In this document: positions 34,614 through 47,221 of the stretch, piece after piece
How the letters are laid out: every line of letters begins with the position of its first letter
How positions within the stretch are numbered: the first letter of the stretch is position 1
Assembly: GCA_032164295.1 (NCBI GenBank)
Contig: JAJHTX010000007.1
Coordinates: forward strand, 966,501-1,030,500
Direction: 5' to 3'
Source: Inonotus obliquus
Taxonomy: Eukaryota > Basidiomycota > Agaricomycetes > Hymenochaetales > Hymenochaetaceae
DNA length: 64,000 nucleotides
Translations under genes and position numbers: made by a program
Notes under the pieces: generated by a model
Seen by the model: only the letters and a program-made list of their open reading frames with translations
What the model was told of the DNA's origin: nothing
The model's database searches: none

Positions 34614-36824
34614 TCATAGCCGCCCCGTCGCATTGCACGGTCCTACGGAAGAAATTCCCAATCAAGCGTCAAGATAACAGACTACTGGATCATTCTGATT
34701 GACTTACCTGGAAGACCACTCTCGCTTTCGACGTTAATACATATAAAACCCGGTGAGGTTCCTCCTTGAGGTGAAACGTTAAAATCGGCGAATGTCATGT
34801 TCGGACAAGGTGCATTTGCGCTACAGTTGATATTTACGACTGTGTGAGAGTATTTGTCAATCTCGTGCTACAGTCAAGTAGTTTCTGGTTGATTGTACGC
34901 ACGAGTGCTTCCCGTCGAAGTTCCGGACCATTGCTCGAAAGATAGGTCACCGAGTTGCAAGAAGGATGGCGTGTCTCCTCTAAGATGTCGTCAGAATACA
35001 TAGATAAAAGCAGATAGATCACTGACGAATGTGCTCCATTTGTCTGGTATAGAGCAACGGGAGTGTCAACTCTGTCTAACGTAACGCGTCGTGAGACGAC
35101 GTTATTCACGAAGCCTTCATACAGAGTGAATCGACACACGTTGCAGTAAAGATTACCCATGTATGGTTCTTACCTCCACCGCCGCCTCCCCCAGTTGGAG
35201 GTTCACCATTTACTGTTCCCGACCACGTCTTGAAATACACCTACAATCGAGTATCACACATGAGCGTTTACTTTGTAGTAGTTGATTATCGACTTACACC
35301 CCATCTCATGTTAGGCTGAATGCTCGAATTGAGGCGCACTAACTATGTATGGTACGATCCATATTGGCTTTACCCATACGAAGTATGATAGCGACATACG
35401 GAAACATCTTCCATGAGCACGTTCTGTACGATGTCGTTCTGCAAGAGATGATAGATTTGGACTGACAGGATATGCGAGGGAAAAAGGTGGCTTACGAACT
35501 GCACATATTGCCCTAGAGAACCGATCGCAATGCCGTTTCCACCTCTGCATGTCACCCCTTGAGCGACGATATTGGTTGAATTCTGTCATTCAATCGATCG
35601 TTACTATTGTTCTTTCTCTTCATCCAAAAACATATCAGCTTACACCCTTGAAAGCGAGACAGTCATCCCCGCAGGTCACCTACCAATGCGGACGGACTGA
35701 GCAAGCAAAGAATAGCAATGTTTCAGAAGTTACTCACGTCCCAATTCTTGAGTGTGATACTATCACTGCGATAGAAGTTGATACCTGTATCATTTCCCTG
35801 TCAGTTTACCATTTGGAATTTCCTCCAGTCATCATTGAATCACCATCGGTGTTTGGTACAATGCTTCATAAACATTCCAAAATGAGTGGATAAATCTCTA
35901 AGTGCTTCCATTGAAAAGGACACACTTTTGCCCGAAGAACGCCGGATTCGAATTCGTCGCATTACAATTCATACCATCGTAAATTACGTTTTGCGAATTC
36001 GCGACTGTGTTGCACCAAAATGGTGGTGATTGGATATGGAAATTTCGTATGAGACCATGTTCGACTTCATGCAGGGTGAAAGATATTGGTCGGCCGTCTC
36101 CGTCTTCTCTGGCGTGGCTTTGGAAGTATTCCCACCAAGGCTATACACGAAAGAAGATTAGACGAAGTTATTCATCTGGGGGCCGGCTACTGACTTGTCC
36201 GTTGCCATTGATGCCGCCCACGCCATGAGCGTCAATTTCGAAGTTTTTTCCGGTCACCACAAACCATGAAGCTTGGTTCTGGAAAGAGAGTCGTCAACTA
36301 TTCCGCTCGGATCGCATGTCGAAAACATACCTGAATGAATACAACACGGAATGTGTTGTTCTCATTGAGCCAATATTGTATATCCGGGACAAACTAGCCG
36401 ATTTGCAGATGGGTAGACTTGCATTGGTAGACTTGCCAAGACCTTCGATAAATTCTCGCTTACGTTCAGTGTTCCGTACAAGTCAACATGAGAGTTCTCC
36501 AGCTCCCATGTCATTCTCCTATTTGGACGAACCATCATAAGTAGTTGAATTATTCATTGGATAAGGCCATTACTTACTTCGTAATGTTGAACGATCCACT
36601 TGTTAAGATAACTCGTCCATGCCTACCACAATTCTTGATCGCATCAAGTACCTTTACCGAGCCGTATAAGAACCTAGACGTGTAACCCGAACGAATCGAA
36701 ATACCCGATCAGTATCGTCCCTCCCTCCGCCAAGCGGGGAAACCGTGCATGTACGCCCCACGACTTCGCCAATGAAAATGGTGACGAAGTAAAGAGCAAA
36801 ACAAATAATCCAGAGTGAACCCAT
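34614..36824 (-). CDS. GH28 pectinase-family enzyme (exo-polygalacturonase/rhamnogalacturonase-like)
   Basis: A secreted enzyme for pectin backbones or side chains. A signal peptide (MGSLWIICFALYFVTIFIGE) precedes RTCTVSPLGGGRDDT. Next come IKNCGRHGRVILTSGSFNIT, MTWELENSHVDLYGTLN, DIQYWLNENNTFRVVFIQNQ, SWFVVTGKNFEIDAHGVGGI and PPFWCNTVANSQNVIYDGMN. The catalytic region has NTDGINFYRS, CGDDCLAFKG and CRGGNGIAIGSLGQY. The acidic residues (D, DD) are present, but GHG reads GNG and the RIK motif reads YFK (GVYFKTWSG). The C-terminus has NMTFADFNVSP and GPCNATGRL. There are at least a dozen short introns, with NTD on a 20-nt exon (35844-35863) and GDD on a 36-nt exon (35644-35679). Substrate is uncertain given the changed motifs. 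Confidence 0.85.
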
Positions 36825-37104
36825 TGTTGGCACCCTGAGTTGTGCGTCTCACTTCGCGACATTTTTAAAGCATCAAAACAGAAAAGAAGCGACATCATCT
36901 GGCCGAGGTATAACCAGAAAAAGTGTTCTTACCGGCCCGGATTGGTCACAAGGTGGATACTCATTAGCTACGCCTTACGTCTGATATGTCGCAGCGGGCC
37001 TCCTGGAAGAGTTTGGTTGGATAGGCGATTATTCTTAACATCATACATCGCTTTACGAGGACTTCCAAGACAAGCTAGAGAATGTACGGTCCGTGTTAGG
37101 TTCA

Positions 37105-40100
37105 CTAGAAGAGAATTGACACGTCCTCATTAACTAAGGAGACAATCGGAAAGCCTCTGCACTGGAACTCGGAGTGAAGCCACAACATCAGTTGACCTTT
37201 CCAGAACGTTGTCAATAAATGCGAGCCGACTACTAGAAAACGATCCACCGACCATTCAGTCTCGAGTAATATTTCTTCCGCTTCCGGCTCATACACGATA
37301 TCTCTTGTCTGAAGCGCGAGATACAAGGCCTCAGCAGTATCATTTCGAACCTTACAGCCGTGTCAGTAACCGTGTTACAATACAAGTCAATCCCAAGCTA
37401 ACCTTTGGGAACGGATGCAATAGAAATGACTCCAGCCGGATCACCGCCTGCATTTTAAGGTCTTCAGATACGACACCGAGCATATTGACGACGCTAAGAG
37501 GATAGTCAGAGTAATGTGACGTAGATAAAGAACAAAGCCTACATTTTCATCGATTCATCTATTCTTTGAATACTCTGCAGGCGTTCGACATTCCGGGTTG
37601 CCAGCTCCATGATCTTCATGAGTCTACAAGCAGCCTATAGGTCAGTGGTCCCGGACGATGTAGCCTACTCACAAATCATAAAACATCTTATACTCGGCCA
37701 CGAGATTAGACATTACGTCCCCTTCAAGGAAGACGTTGAAAAGATGCAATACTGGGATGACAGTATTGTTCAATTTCGGATTTTCTTGAGCGATTGCCAA
37801 AATTTCGGCGACGAGGGTATGAAGGTCGACCAGTCCTGCCAGGTTCGACTCATCCTCCATTTTTAGTTGGATTATAGGCGGCAAGCTGCGAGCGTACGCA
37901 AGCATAGCTGATGATGCGACTTGTTGCTGAGAAGCAAAATCAACAAAGGGATCTTTGAGAAAAGAACCGACTCACTGTGCTGCTAGTCTTACTGCCAATG
38001 CTCATAAGAATGCCCCTCAGGATGGGATCACGATACGCCTTTACGTCCAAAAAGCGAACCGCCCTGGGATAGAGCCATGTACTGTCATTCCAACCCACTG
38101 ATTCAACATCTTTAAGAACGTTGATAAATTTCTCTCCGTCTCGCACGCTCCATCCCTCTCCATGATCGAATGGCGGGTGCGGCATTTCCAGGAGAAGAGC
38201 AAACACTCTCCCGGCGCATTGGCGAACATTGTCCAATCGCTCGACGCCCTGCTTGAGAATTCTTCCAATAGCTTTGTGATAAACGTCAGAAGGCAAGTAT
38301 CGAGATAAGCTGACGTAGTTTTCCGCCCAGACTATCGGCCGATCTTTCCCTTCCGACCGAGTTGAGGTGATGAATACCTCCAGAACTGAACAAACCCCTT
38401 CTATGCAGGCTAAACGCACCCAGGAACCTACGTCCCCTCTCTCACTGACACTATAATCCTCCAGACCAGCGAAGAAGCATTTCCATATACGACCCATCAG
38501 TTCAGGAGATATATCTGTAGAACAAAAGTCAACATCCAATAACCTGGTGCAAATAAAAAGTTGTGCATACATTCATCCAACCTGACGGCAATATGGGTAA
38601 TGATGGTGGCTATGGATGCGTAGGCGTTGCGTCGTGCTTCCACATCTCTGAAGAAGTCCGACGACTAAGGCTTGCTCATCAGCTTTTACACATTAGCAGT
38701 TAAAAGGCCACAAGTGGTACCTTAGAATCGACAGCTTCAAGTAAAAAGGGCAGAGCAACATCGAATCCATTTCCATGTGACAAGTAGTCAAAGGAACCGA
38801 GAACACGAGCTAGGCTCTGCTGTATAATGCCTGAACCTCTACCGAGCTCCTTGATCAACGTACAAGTTAGAGTATATTAGCAGATGAATATCCTCCTGGA
38901 AAGAATAACTACTCATCTTTTACAGTCATCGGAACAATCTTTGAGACGGCTGAGGGTGTGTATTGCAGCCGCGGCGGCCTCTTGTACGTCGCCGTTTCTG
39001 CTTTTTAGACCAAGGGAGATAATTGTTCTCCAATAAGGTTCTATCGGGGAGCTTCGTAGAGCATCACACTCTTTCGAGGATAAAGCGTTTGCAATAACGT
39101 AGCACGCAGCCTCTAGTAAGAGATGATTGCGCGGGGATAGGACTACTGATGACGGCGCCGAGTCTACTAAACCGAAAATCTCGTACAACTCGTCAGTTAG
39201 GCTAATATAGACATGACAGGGAAAATACCTTCTCTCTATAATGCTGCATACTGCTGCGAAACTCTGAGTTTTCTATTGCGCTAGCAAGTTCGCTGATTGC
39301 TAATAGGGCTCCATGTATGTCCTTCGTATCAAGTGAAATAAGTAGCCCAGCTAGACTACTGAAGACTTCGGGAAGGGTGTTCTCGAGATCTGTCCCACAG
39401 ACCGCTCTAAGAGACTGGGCTCCTAGGCGACGCATTCCCACATCCCAATGGCGCAGTGTTGTGTGTAATAGGTGTTGAAGAATGGCTGATTGATACTCGG
39501 TATACCTTTACCATTCATCAGTGACCCATACTCGTATCAATGAACCTTGACGTACTGATAAACCTCCGTCGCAGCACTCAGAAATGCGTGTCGCCGAATT
39601 CCAACCGAATAGAAATCTACAAGACCAATGACCGCGATGCCATGGGGGAACAGGCCCTTGGTATAAACCCAGTCAGTACACGTACAGCGCATGTAGCGTA
39701 ATAACGGTATATCACCATTCGACCGACATTCTCCTGGAATGCCGCGCTAGCTGCTCTGCGTACATGCACTTCTCGGTCGAACAGAGCCACGGTTACAAGG
39801 TCCTGAGCTAATTCAGTCGCGTGCTTCTTCACAATCTGGTTATTTCGAGTTCGAGCTAGGGACCAAACTACGTATGCGGCGGAATCTCGTACGTTCGACC
39901 CGACGGAGAACGAACCCTTTTGCACATCAAAGAATAATGTCTGAAATAGATCGCAACATGCGGTTCACTTGAGCCGCGCAGTGCATCAAATAGCGTTAAT
40001 CACCTTTCTCGTCCACAACAAAACGTCAGGTAGCTGACTATCTGAGATGAGGTTCCTTCGGGCCAACTCCGCGCAGACAAGAGTCGCTCCATGCCAGGAG

Positions 40101-41636
40101 TGTTCGGCAGTAGCGGGGAGCTCGGAAAGCTTGACATCAGAACCGTAGACAGAATAACGACTCAAGATATTATCTATGATCTGGTCTACAAAGGAATCGG
40201 GAAGCCGCTCCGAGATGTTCGCTATCCCTTTTGCAGAAGACCAACGGACAAAAGTATCCTTACCGGGAAGTGTCAGTGCTACATACAAATGTGGGATGAC
40301 TAGAGGTGGGCGATGGGTACCTTGTCCTGTAGCAACTCAAACAGTTCCCCGAGTGCGGCTTCAACCTCGCTGGGTACGTCTGGTTCCTCGTCTTCCCCAT
40401 CAGCATTGCGTTCCTCTTCCCGTATAAGTCTCGGATCAAGATACTTTGCTGATAACCGTATGAGAGTTTAGCTCGATGAGCAAAGGAACAAACTTACCAT
40501 TGCCGCGAATCTTCTTAGGTCTGGTACGTAGCAATCGGGTCGCAACCCGCGACAAGCATTTTGCCCGCAGCTTCCTGATGACAGTATTTCTCGAAAGCGA
40601 TTCAACACGGGATACCTCATTGATTGATGTCTGGATGTGAGGTATATAAGGGCATAGGAGCTCCAACGGAGATAACTTTGCAATATCGGCAAGCACTGTT
40701 AAATACCCTATTGCCTGAAGTAGTGATTGCTGAATGAGTAAAGGGGACGTATGGAGGACCATAGTTGCATACTGCGAACAAGTTTGGAGATTCTCGAAGG
40801 GCCTTCTCAAACGACTCTAGAAATGAAGACAGAAGAGTAGACGTGTCTTTTCTAACTCGAGTGTTAAGACGAGCCTGACATAAGAACAAAACCATACCTC
40901 ATGTAGAGTCTCGATAATAGCAGCGCAGCACCGTCTCTTTCCAAGCCGGGTTTACTCAATTCAGCCATACCGATATTTTCCAGGTTACTCGCGGTCGAAC
41001 GGCCGTCCTCGTCAAACTGCTTAAGATCGAACGGGAGCATGCATACCAGGGACAACCATAACATGATGATATATCGGAGAGCCCATGCGTCTTGTTCCTT
41101 CACTGATTCAGCCGATGTCATGTACTTGATTACCATTGGCAGGTCTGATACATCATGTGGGAAGAATCTAACTGGAAGAAATATCTGAATAGCAGGAGAT
41201 AATGTGAAGAGGACGAGATTTACCAATAGTCTTGTATCCGCGACTTTTCACGAATAAGTACATAATGAATGCAAGCCTATGCACTCGGGTTGTCGGGTAC
41301 GTTTTCGCATTGGCCGAGGAGGTCGAGTCTTGGACATGATTTCGAAGTTTCTGTGCGATAGGAACGACAAGTCTTTCGAGATAGGGATCAAGAAGGTTAG
41401 GTTGTTCTTGATATTCATCAAGCTGGTAGTCAAATTAGAGCCACATATATTGAGAGAATGATGAACGATGGACGGCGCACGATCAGTATCAAGATATTCA
41501 ACCAACCCTGCTCCTTTCGATTCTCTTCGGGAGATGGTTCAGCTGTCAAGGAGACGGACAATACATTTTTCAGACATGCATCGACCTCATCAAACTTTTG
41601 AAACTTCGACTTTGGATCTCCATCGCGATCAGCCAT
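37105..41636 (-). CDS. Tubulin-specific chaperone D (beta-tubulin cofactor D)
   Basis: A large HEAT-repeat protein that captures beta-tubulin and assembles the alpha/beta heterodimer in the cytosol. Matching segments in order: WALRYIIMLWLSLVCMLPFD, KPGLERDGAALLLSRLYMR, TVLADIAKLSPLELLCPYIP, VRWSSAKGIANISERLP, ATAEHSWHGATLVCAELARR, VGSNVRDSAAYVVWSLAR, ALFDREVHVRRAASAAFQEN, VGIRRHAFLSAATEVYQYTE, VGMRRLGAQSLRAVC and LALQTRDIVYEPEAEEILLE. The start is MADRDGDPKSKFQKFDEVDA; the codon upstream in frame is GTG only. Many introns of 45-60 nt interrupt the gene. The last 50 or so residues after EEILLETEW are uncertain, because an intron may follow and change the end. About 1200 residues, as usual for the family. 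Confidence 0.9.
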
Positions 41637-41721
41637 TGTTTCGTCACAACGCACTAGCAGAGTCTACAGTAGAGTGCAGCGCTGAAGGAGGAGGGGTCCA
41701 TACAATGTCACGTGGCGCGTA

Positions 41722-41758
41722 ATATAGCGGCATACTATATTATATACTATATTATTAC
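41722..41758. other. AT-rich stretch upstream of cofactor D
   Basis: Repeated TATA-like words (ACTATATTATATACTATATT) about 90 bp upstream of the minus-strand start at 41636. It may contain the cofactor D TATA element. Confidence 0.4.
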
Positions 41759-41912
41759 TCAACTGTTGAGGTTGACTTACCAATTGCACTTAGTGAGTCC
41801 AATCTGAGGATCGTTGATAGTTTTTATTACTAACGTTGCAGGAATACAATGTTTTGGAGAGCAGACAATATATACAAAATATCTCGATTTGCAGCTCAAA
41901 CTCAGACTAACA

Positions 41913-43443
41913 TCAAGCCTGGCACTGATAGTAGTATGGTGGAGACACTGCAACGCACGTAAGCCCTGAAGAACACGTAGTCGGCCCGCTACAAAGCCAG
42001 CGAGGTCAGAATCATGATATACCATCCACTCAAGCCCAGGAGATTAGACTTACGTGTAATCTGTCCCTCCGCACTGACCCCACTGCGTCTGCAATGGTCC
42101 AGCAGCCGAGGTGGTTGAGCTCGGCGCGGGTGCAGCTGTAGTAGTCGGAGCGGCAGAAGTAGTCGGAGCAGCAGTAGTCGGAGCAGCAGTAGTTGGAGCA
42201 GCAGTAGTCGGTGCAGGTCCACTAGCAGAACCACCTTGACCGGGGAAAGGACCCTCAATACTCGTCGTAATCGATCCTGACTCAACGAAGATTCCAGACC
42301 AGAACCAATCTTCTGGATCAGCGCTCGTCCCGCCGTTAGGTAGACGAAGTTGTCCGACGTGCCAATCTGCGGAGTTCGTTGAAGTTGATCTAAATTTATT
42401 AAAAGAGGCAAGGTCAGTATATGAACCAAGCTTCTGAGAATACAGTATCGAGAGAAATGATTCTTACGCAGAAACAGGGCCAACAACTTGCGTCAAAGGC
42501 TCTGAGCCAGTAGATTGCCAAAGCGCAACGGTTCCGGCCCCGAAATCAATATCGTACGCGAAATTGTACCACGTTCCCGCAGTAAGCTCCGTCGACCAAT
42601 GTGTGTTCTGACTGACGCACCACCTAATGACCAATATGGATTAGATGAGCTCGTCAGCAATTCGTTGAGAACACTCGGAAAGACGAACCGAAGCAAATTA
42701 TCCGAAGTTCCCGCTTCACCCGACAAAAGTCCATATTTAATCTCCGTAAAGTGGCTCTACACATAGCGAATGGCAATAACGTTAACAAGAAAAACTGCGG
42801 AATCAAGTTCTAGCTCAAGGAAGTATACGTACCTCAAAGAAAGCAATCTGATGCTCAAATCCCGCATGAGGAGGGTTCGTCGAACTCGTCGACAACGAAA
42901 AATGATAGAACAAATGACCAGTACCCAAGTTCGCAGTAGTTTGAGGAATAATCTCGGATCGTTCCATAGTTTGGCCGTTCCAGAATGCAGTTCCATCCTA
43001 CATCAAAATCGTCAGCGTCAAGATCGGCGTTAATACTACTGCATAGTATTGGAGAGCCGGAGTTGTATTGGCCCAGCGGGAGAGTTTGGTCTGAGTGACA
43101 TTGGCGTGGAATATGTACGTACAATAGTTATTTTTATTCCCTGCGCGTCACTCGTATCCGCCGGGTTCTTGAAGCTAGGTGAAAGCGCGAGGTACCTCGA
43201 CGTAGCCTCCGACCCATGGATGTACCATTGCCACGGCTCTATTTGATTCGACCACGACCCTGTACACCCCAAACCATTAGACCAATTAGACAAGCGAGAA
43301 CAGGGACAAGACAGGGAGGAAGGAAACTGACATTTGTCAAAATTCGCAACTGTAGAAGATGAGTTGAATATTCCATTCCATACTACGTTCCCGGCGCGGG
43401 CAGATGCGGCGAACAGTAGCGATGCGATTGCAGTGTACTTCAT
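41913..43443 (-). CDS. PL20 beta-1,4-glucuronan lyase with C-terminal CBM1
   Basis: A secreted lyase that splits beta-1,4-linked glucuronic acid chains by elimination. Signal peptide MKYTAIASLLFAASARAG, then NVVWNGIFNSSSTVANFDKW, SWSNQIEPWQWYIHG, SPSFKNPADTSDAQGIKITI, GTGHLFYHFSLSTSSTNPP, GFEHQIAFFESHFTEIKYGL, STELTAGTWYNFAYDIDFG and STSTNSADWHVGQLRLPNG, all typical of PL20. A PTTAA-repeat linker leads to a carbohydrate-binding module: QTQWGQCGGTDYTG, then PTTCSSGLTCVAVSP, then YYYQCQA. The CBM1 is split by an intron just after DYT. The start at 43443 opens directly on the signal peptide. CBM1 modules bind cellulose, which would anchor the lyase to cell-wall material. Confidence 0.92.
42138..42214. 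repeat. Tandem 18-bp repeat in the PL20 linker
   Basis: Imperfect 18-bp units related to GTAGTCGGAGCAGCA on the plus strand. They encode the PTTAAPTTAA linker on the minus strand. Confidence 0.75.
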
Positions 43444-43850
43444 ATTAGACGGACAATCAAGAGATGCCAATGAGGTGCGGGTGCATAGTTCCAACTCTTT
43501 GATGTTTTATACCTCCCTTGCAGAATTTCCGTCAATTTCACCTATGATGTGCAGCAAGAAAATAACTTCGGGACTACATCGTGAGCGGCTTGGCCTCGGG
43601 TTTTGACGCACACCAGGCCATGTCCATATAAAAGTGCGCGTGAACATAATTTGGACATTTTACCGCTGCTGGTCCGAGACACGTCAATCGAGGATTTACC
43701 GAGATGGAGCGATTTCTGGATATTGTGGAGGAGGAGAATAGACTCGAGATAAAACCTCTCTAAACAAACTATATTCCAGGCTGAGAGCTTGTCAGTGTTA
43801 GTGCTGTGTAGAAGGTACAAATATTGCTCTTGATAACAAAGATGAATGCC
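43444..43850. other. Intergenic region, PL20 promoter
   Basis: Upstream of PL20 and downstream of the DDHD gene, both on the minus strand. No supported gene. Confidence 0.5.
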
Positions 43851-46800
43851 CTAGATCGATTCCAAAAATGAAAAGCTGCATGGTAATAAAATGTGCCGTT
43901 GTACTATCTGTGGAGTGGTGCTTTCACTTCTACGCCGAGTCCAGTCCTAGCATAATCCTCTGTCCGAGCGAATATTTCGGCCAGTATAAAAGCCGCCAGG
44001 TTTGGATCAGACCAGTACGCAGAGTGCGCCTTTGAAAACATATTAGTACTACGCACAAAATTGACACAGAAGGTGTCTTACAGTGATCATATCTGTCAAA
44101 ATACGCATCAGACCTTGTGCGGAGAAAAAAGAACCCTAGATACGCACCGAAGTAACTGCCGAGATTTCCCTCGGAAGGGAGAACGAAGTCCACGGTGCCG
44201 TGTCGATTCAATGCCATAAAACTGGAGAATAATCAACACCGATGCTTAATGACGAAATTTTAAGGAACATACCGTCGTTCTTCCTTGCTTCCTTCTGAGG
44301 CATCTACTGAGCCTCCGAGTTCGAAACTACTCGATAATGTAGGAGGCATTCGAGGTCTGGATGGACTACGAGATCGGGGCGAAGACGAAACGACGCCTTC
44401 AAATAACTTAGAAACGCGCGTCGAGAACGATGTAAACATTGGTGTGGCGATATTCTTGATGATGGATGGCGGTAGTTCTTTCGCTTTTCTAAGTCGCTAA
44501 TGAGCACATGATATCAACAAACGTTCAAACTGTTTGACTTACCTAGCGTCAACCGTTGCATTAAGCAAGTATCTATAGAGGAGCCTCGTGAATATAATAT
44601 CAAGAATCCTGGATCATAACACGTACGCAATTGGGTCCGAAGGGTTGAATATGTTGTAGACTGAGTCAACCTATGAAAAGGACGAGTTGGATTTTTCGCC
44701 GGAGAATTTCAAGATACCTACTGCAAGACATCCGAAAAGCCCTTCCTTATCATACTGTGTCGAGCTTAGTTAGAGCATACGATCAAATCGATGAACTCAC
44801 AGCCTCGTCAGGCGGAGAATGCATTGTCCTTTCACGTCCCTTCGATTGCGGTCAGTAGCTGACATGCTCGCAACGAAGAAGTCTGTACCTTTCTTGCGAT
44901 AAGTTGCGTGCGATTTATATGGACGAAAAGAGGAAAGGGACTCCCAAGCATGAAAAGACATCTTGAAGAGATTATCTTCTGAACAGTCTAAGCATATAAT
45001 GCAATGCCGAAAGACGTACGATGTGTTAAACAAGAAAAGTCTAGAGCAACTTCGAGAGTAAGTTGGGTCCATGCTCGAAAGCGGAGGTTGTATAGTTGGT
45101 TGGTTACTCAAAATATGACCAGCAAGAGCCGAGCCCAATGAATGCGCTAGAATATGCTACGCTGTATTAGCACCCCGGTAAGAGAATGCGACCATTCCAA
45201 GCTAGCCAGCTCACCACACGCCCGTGTCTATCAAACCCGGGATTTCGCGCACACCACATTCGATAGATTCGATTCCTAGACGGTCGCTCAGTTAATGATC
45301 ATTCAACGTCTACGCTCGCATCGCCTACGCTTGCTTGACCACCTGTAATCTCATCAGTACGTACTGAAGCGCGGTGAAAGATGAGAACGAAACATACCGC
45401 TTCTATCATTCTGTCTTTATGATGACTACGATACCTTGTCAGTAGTAAACAATATGAAATCCCCTTAAAGTTTACCTCAAAAAGTATGGAATATCAATTA
45501 ATACGTTGTTCATAAGATCTCTAACGTAAGGAACTGTGTCCTTTATCGTAATGTCTACGATAACCACGTAAAAATAAGACTCGGGTCTAATAATTTTGGA
45601 TTACCATTCAGTGTAAATTCGTTATCCAGGCCTTCCGCCTCACGGCGACTTTCTTCGTCCGCACTTAACTTGAAGCTTAATCGCCACTGGACAGGAAGAA
45701 ATTGAAGACGGCGTCCGCGCATGATCGATGCCAATGATGGAGTGGTAGATTGTTTACTGTAGGTTACATTTGTTAGTGAAATACCGAAGTGTCTGGAAGT
45801 AGCATTACCGTGCTATTTGCCGAAACAGGTTTGCTGCGTAGACAAAGTTGTATCCTTCGTACTGAGCAACAAGCTAACCAAAAGACTCAAAATCAGCACA
45901 GGTGACTGAAGAATTGGAAAATTCCGAACCCCTTGTCCGATTCCGTGTATGATCAAGACAAGATCAGTAACACTTTCCTCGTCAGCTTCGTTTCCCACGG
46001 GAGCGGGGGATTTGGGTCGTTCAACGGGTCTGCGCCGCTTATCAGCCTTGATGGAGGGTTTGGCCTCTCGATTCTCCCCTTGAGGTGTCACCACGACACC
46101 GTCTGACTGATACCCGGATTCTTCGATGTCAATTTTGCGTTTGGGTGGCAAGCTAGAGGATCTGGGTCTTTTCACAGTGGGAAAAGCTTCTACTGCCGCT
46201 CCATAGCCTCTGTAAACAGGTACAGATCCTGGGTAGAAGTAAATGGTCGATGGTTGAGCTGAGCTGGGAAAGAATGAGAAGAAACGCTTTGATGCATTCC
46301 TTTCGAAGGCCATAAGGATCATGAGTATTCAAAAGGAACAGAAACTTACTGGACGATGAATGCTGTGGAGCTATCCTCAAATACAACACTTCGCAAGTCA
46401 TCCAGAGGTTGCTTTAGCTTAGCATGGGCATCAATGCCTTGTTCAAAAGCGGTAGCGAGCTCAAGTTCATATGCCGGAATCCAGGGCTTGACATGCAAGT
46501 AGAGATATTCTAGTTGTTTTGCTAGGTCCAATTCGACCGGATGGCGCTATATCAGATGTTTGTATTGTCGTTTCGGAGATTACGAGTTACGGATAACAGA
46601 TGGTACTAACATCATCATAGAACCAGCACCCGCGGATCACTTTGATCGGAGGAGCATTCATCTTCCAGTATATAGGACGAAGCTGATAAATTAGGGATGA
46701 GCCCCTAATAACGATAGCGAAATGCAAGTCCACTTACACGCATACTCCTAACATCCACCTCGAAAAGTTTATCCTGAGAGATAGACACTCCAATAATATC

Positions 46801-47058
46801 CTCGTCCTCATCCTCAATATCCTCCGCGTTCCTTTCAGTATCATCACTTTCGTTGCTCTCCTCCGCCGTTCTACGCTCTTCGTCTGATAAGTTTCGCCAC
46901 GCCAATTCGCATTCGTCACTTTCAGTGGCGGAGAATGCTTGCCAATCTTTCTGAGAAGTCACTACTACTGGTGCGATTGGAAGTTCCAGAATTGCGGATG
47001 AGTTGATTGGTCTCATCCATCGGACATCGAGAGGAGGAGGAGGACAATCTTCGTCCAT
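43851..47058 (-). CDS. DDHD-domain phospholipase A1 (PA-PLA1 family)
   Basis: An intracellular phospholipase A1, related to DDHD1/DDHD2/SEC23IP, acting at membranes. The N-terminus (MDEDCPPPPLDVRWMRPI) leads to RPIYWKMNAPPIKVIRGCWF with YDD, a WWE-like segment of this family. Then come AYELELATAFEQGIDAHAKL, TDLVLIIHGIGQG (start of the lipase fold) and AHSLGSALAGHIL (nucleophile elbow). The DDHD domain near the C-terminus has GTVDFVLPSEGNLGSY and AHSAYWSDPNLAAFILAEIF. The Ser elbow reads AHSLGS where GHSLGS is usual; a splice site lies at this position, so the first residue is tentative. A basic, Ser-rich linker (PRSSSLPPKRK) lies before the lipase part. Many introns split the 44-46 kb segment and were not all resolved. 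Confidence 0.87.
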
Positions 47059-47221
47059 TGTGGTAGATAGATAGAAAGTGACACGCACGGTGACTCTTTC
47101 ACGAATATTCTGTGATGGCGCCGGAGTGACCTCACCGGAGCGCAGATCTCTTTATCGGGAAATGCCTAGGATCGACGAGTGTTTACCGCTGGAACTTGCG
47201 GTACCGCGTTATAACTTCGCC
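47059..47221. promoter_or_regulatory. Short divergent promoter, DDHD phospholipase / uL29m
   Basis: 163 bp separate the two start codons (less if the in-frame ATG at 47162 is used). No clear TATA box. Confidence 0.5.

Noticed and set aside
42138..42214. Short tandem repeats considered as a CRISPR or regulatory array
   Set aside because: The repeats have no spacers, keep frame and encode the PTTAA linker of PL20; this is a eukaryotic genome.
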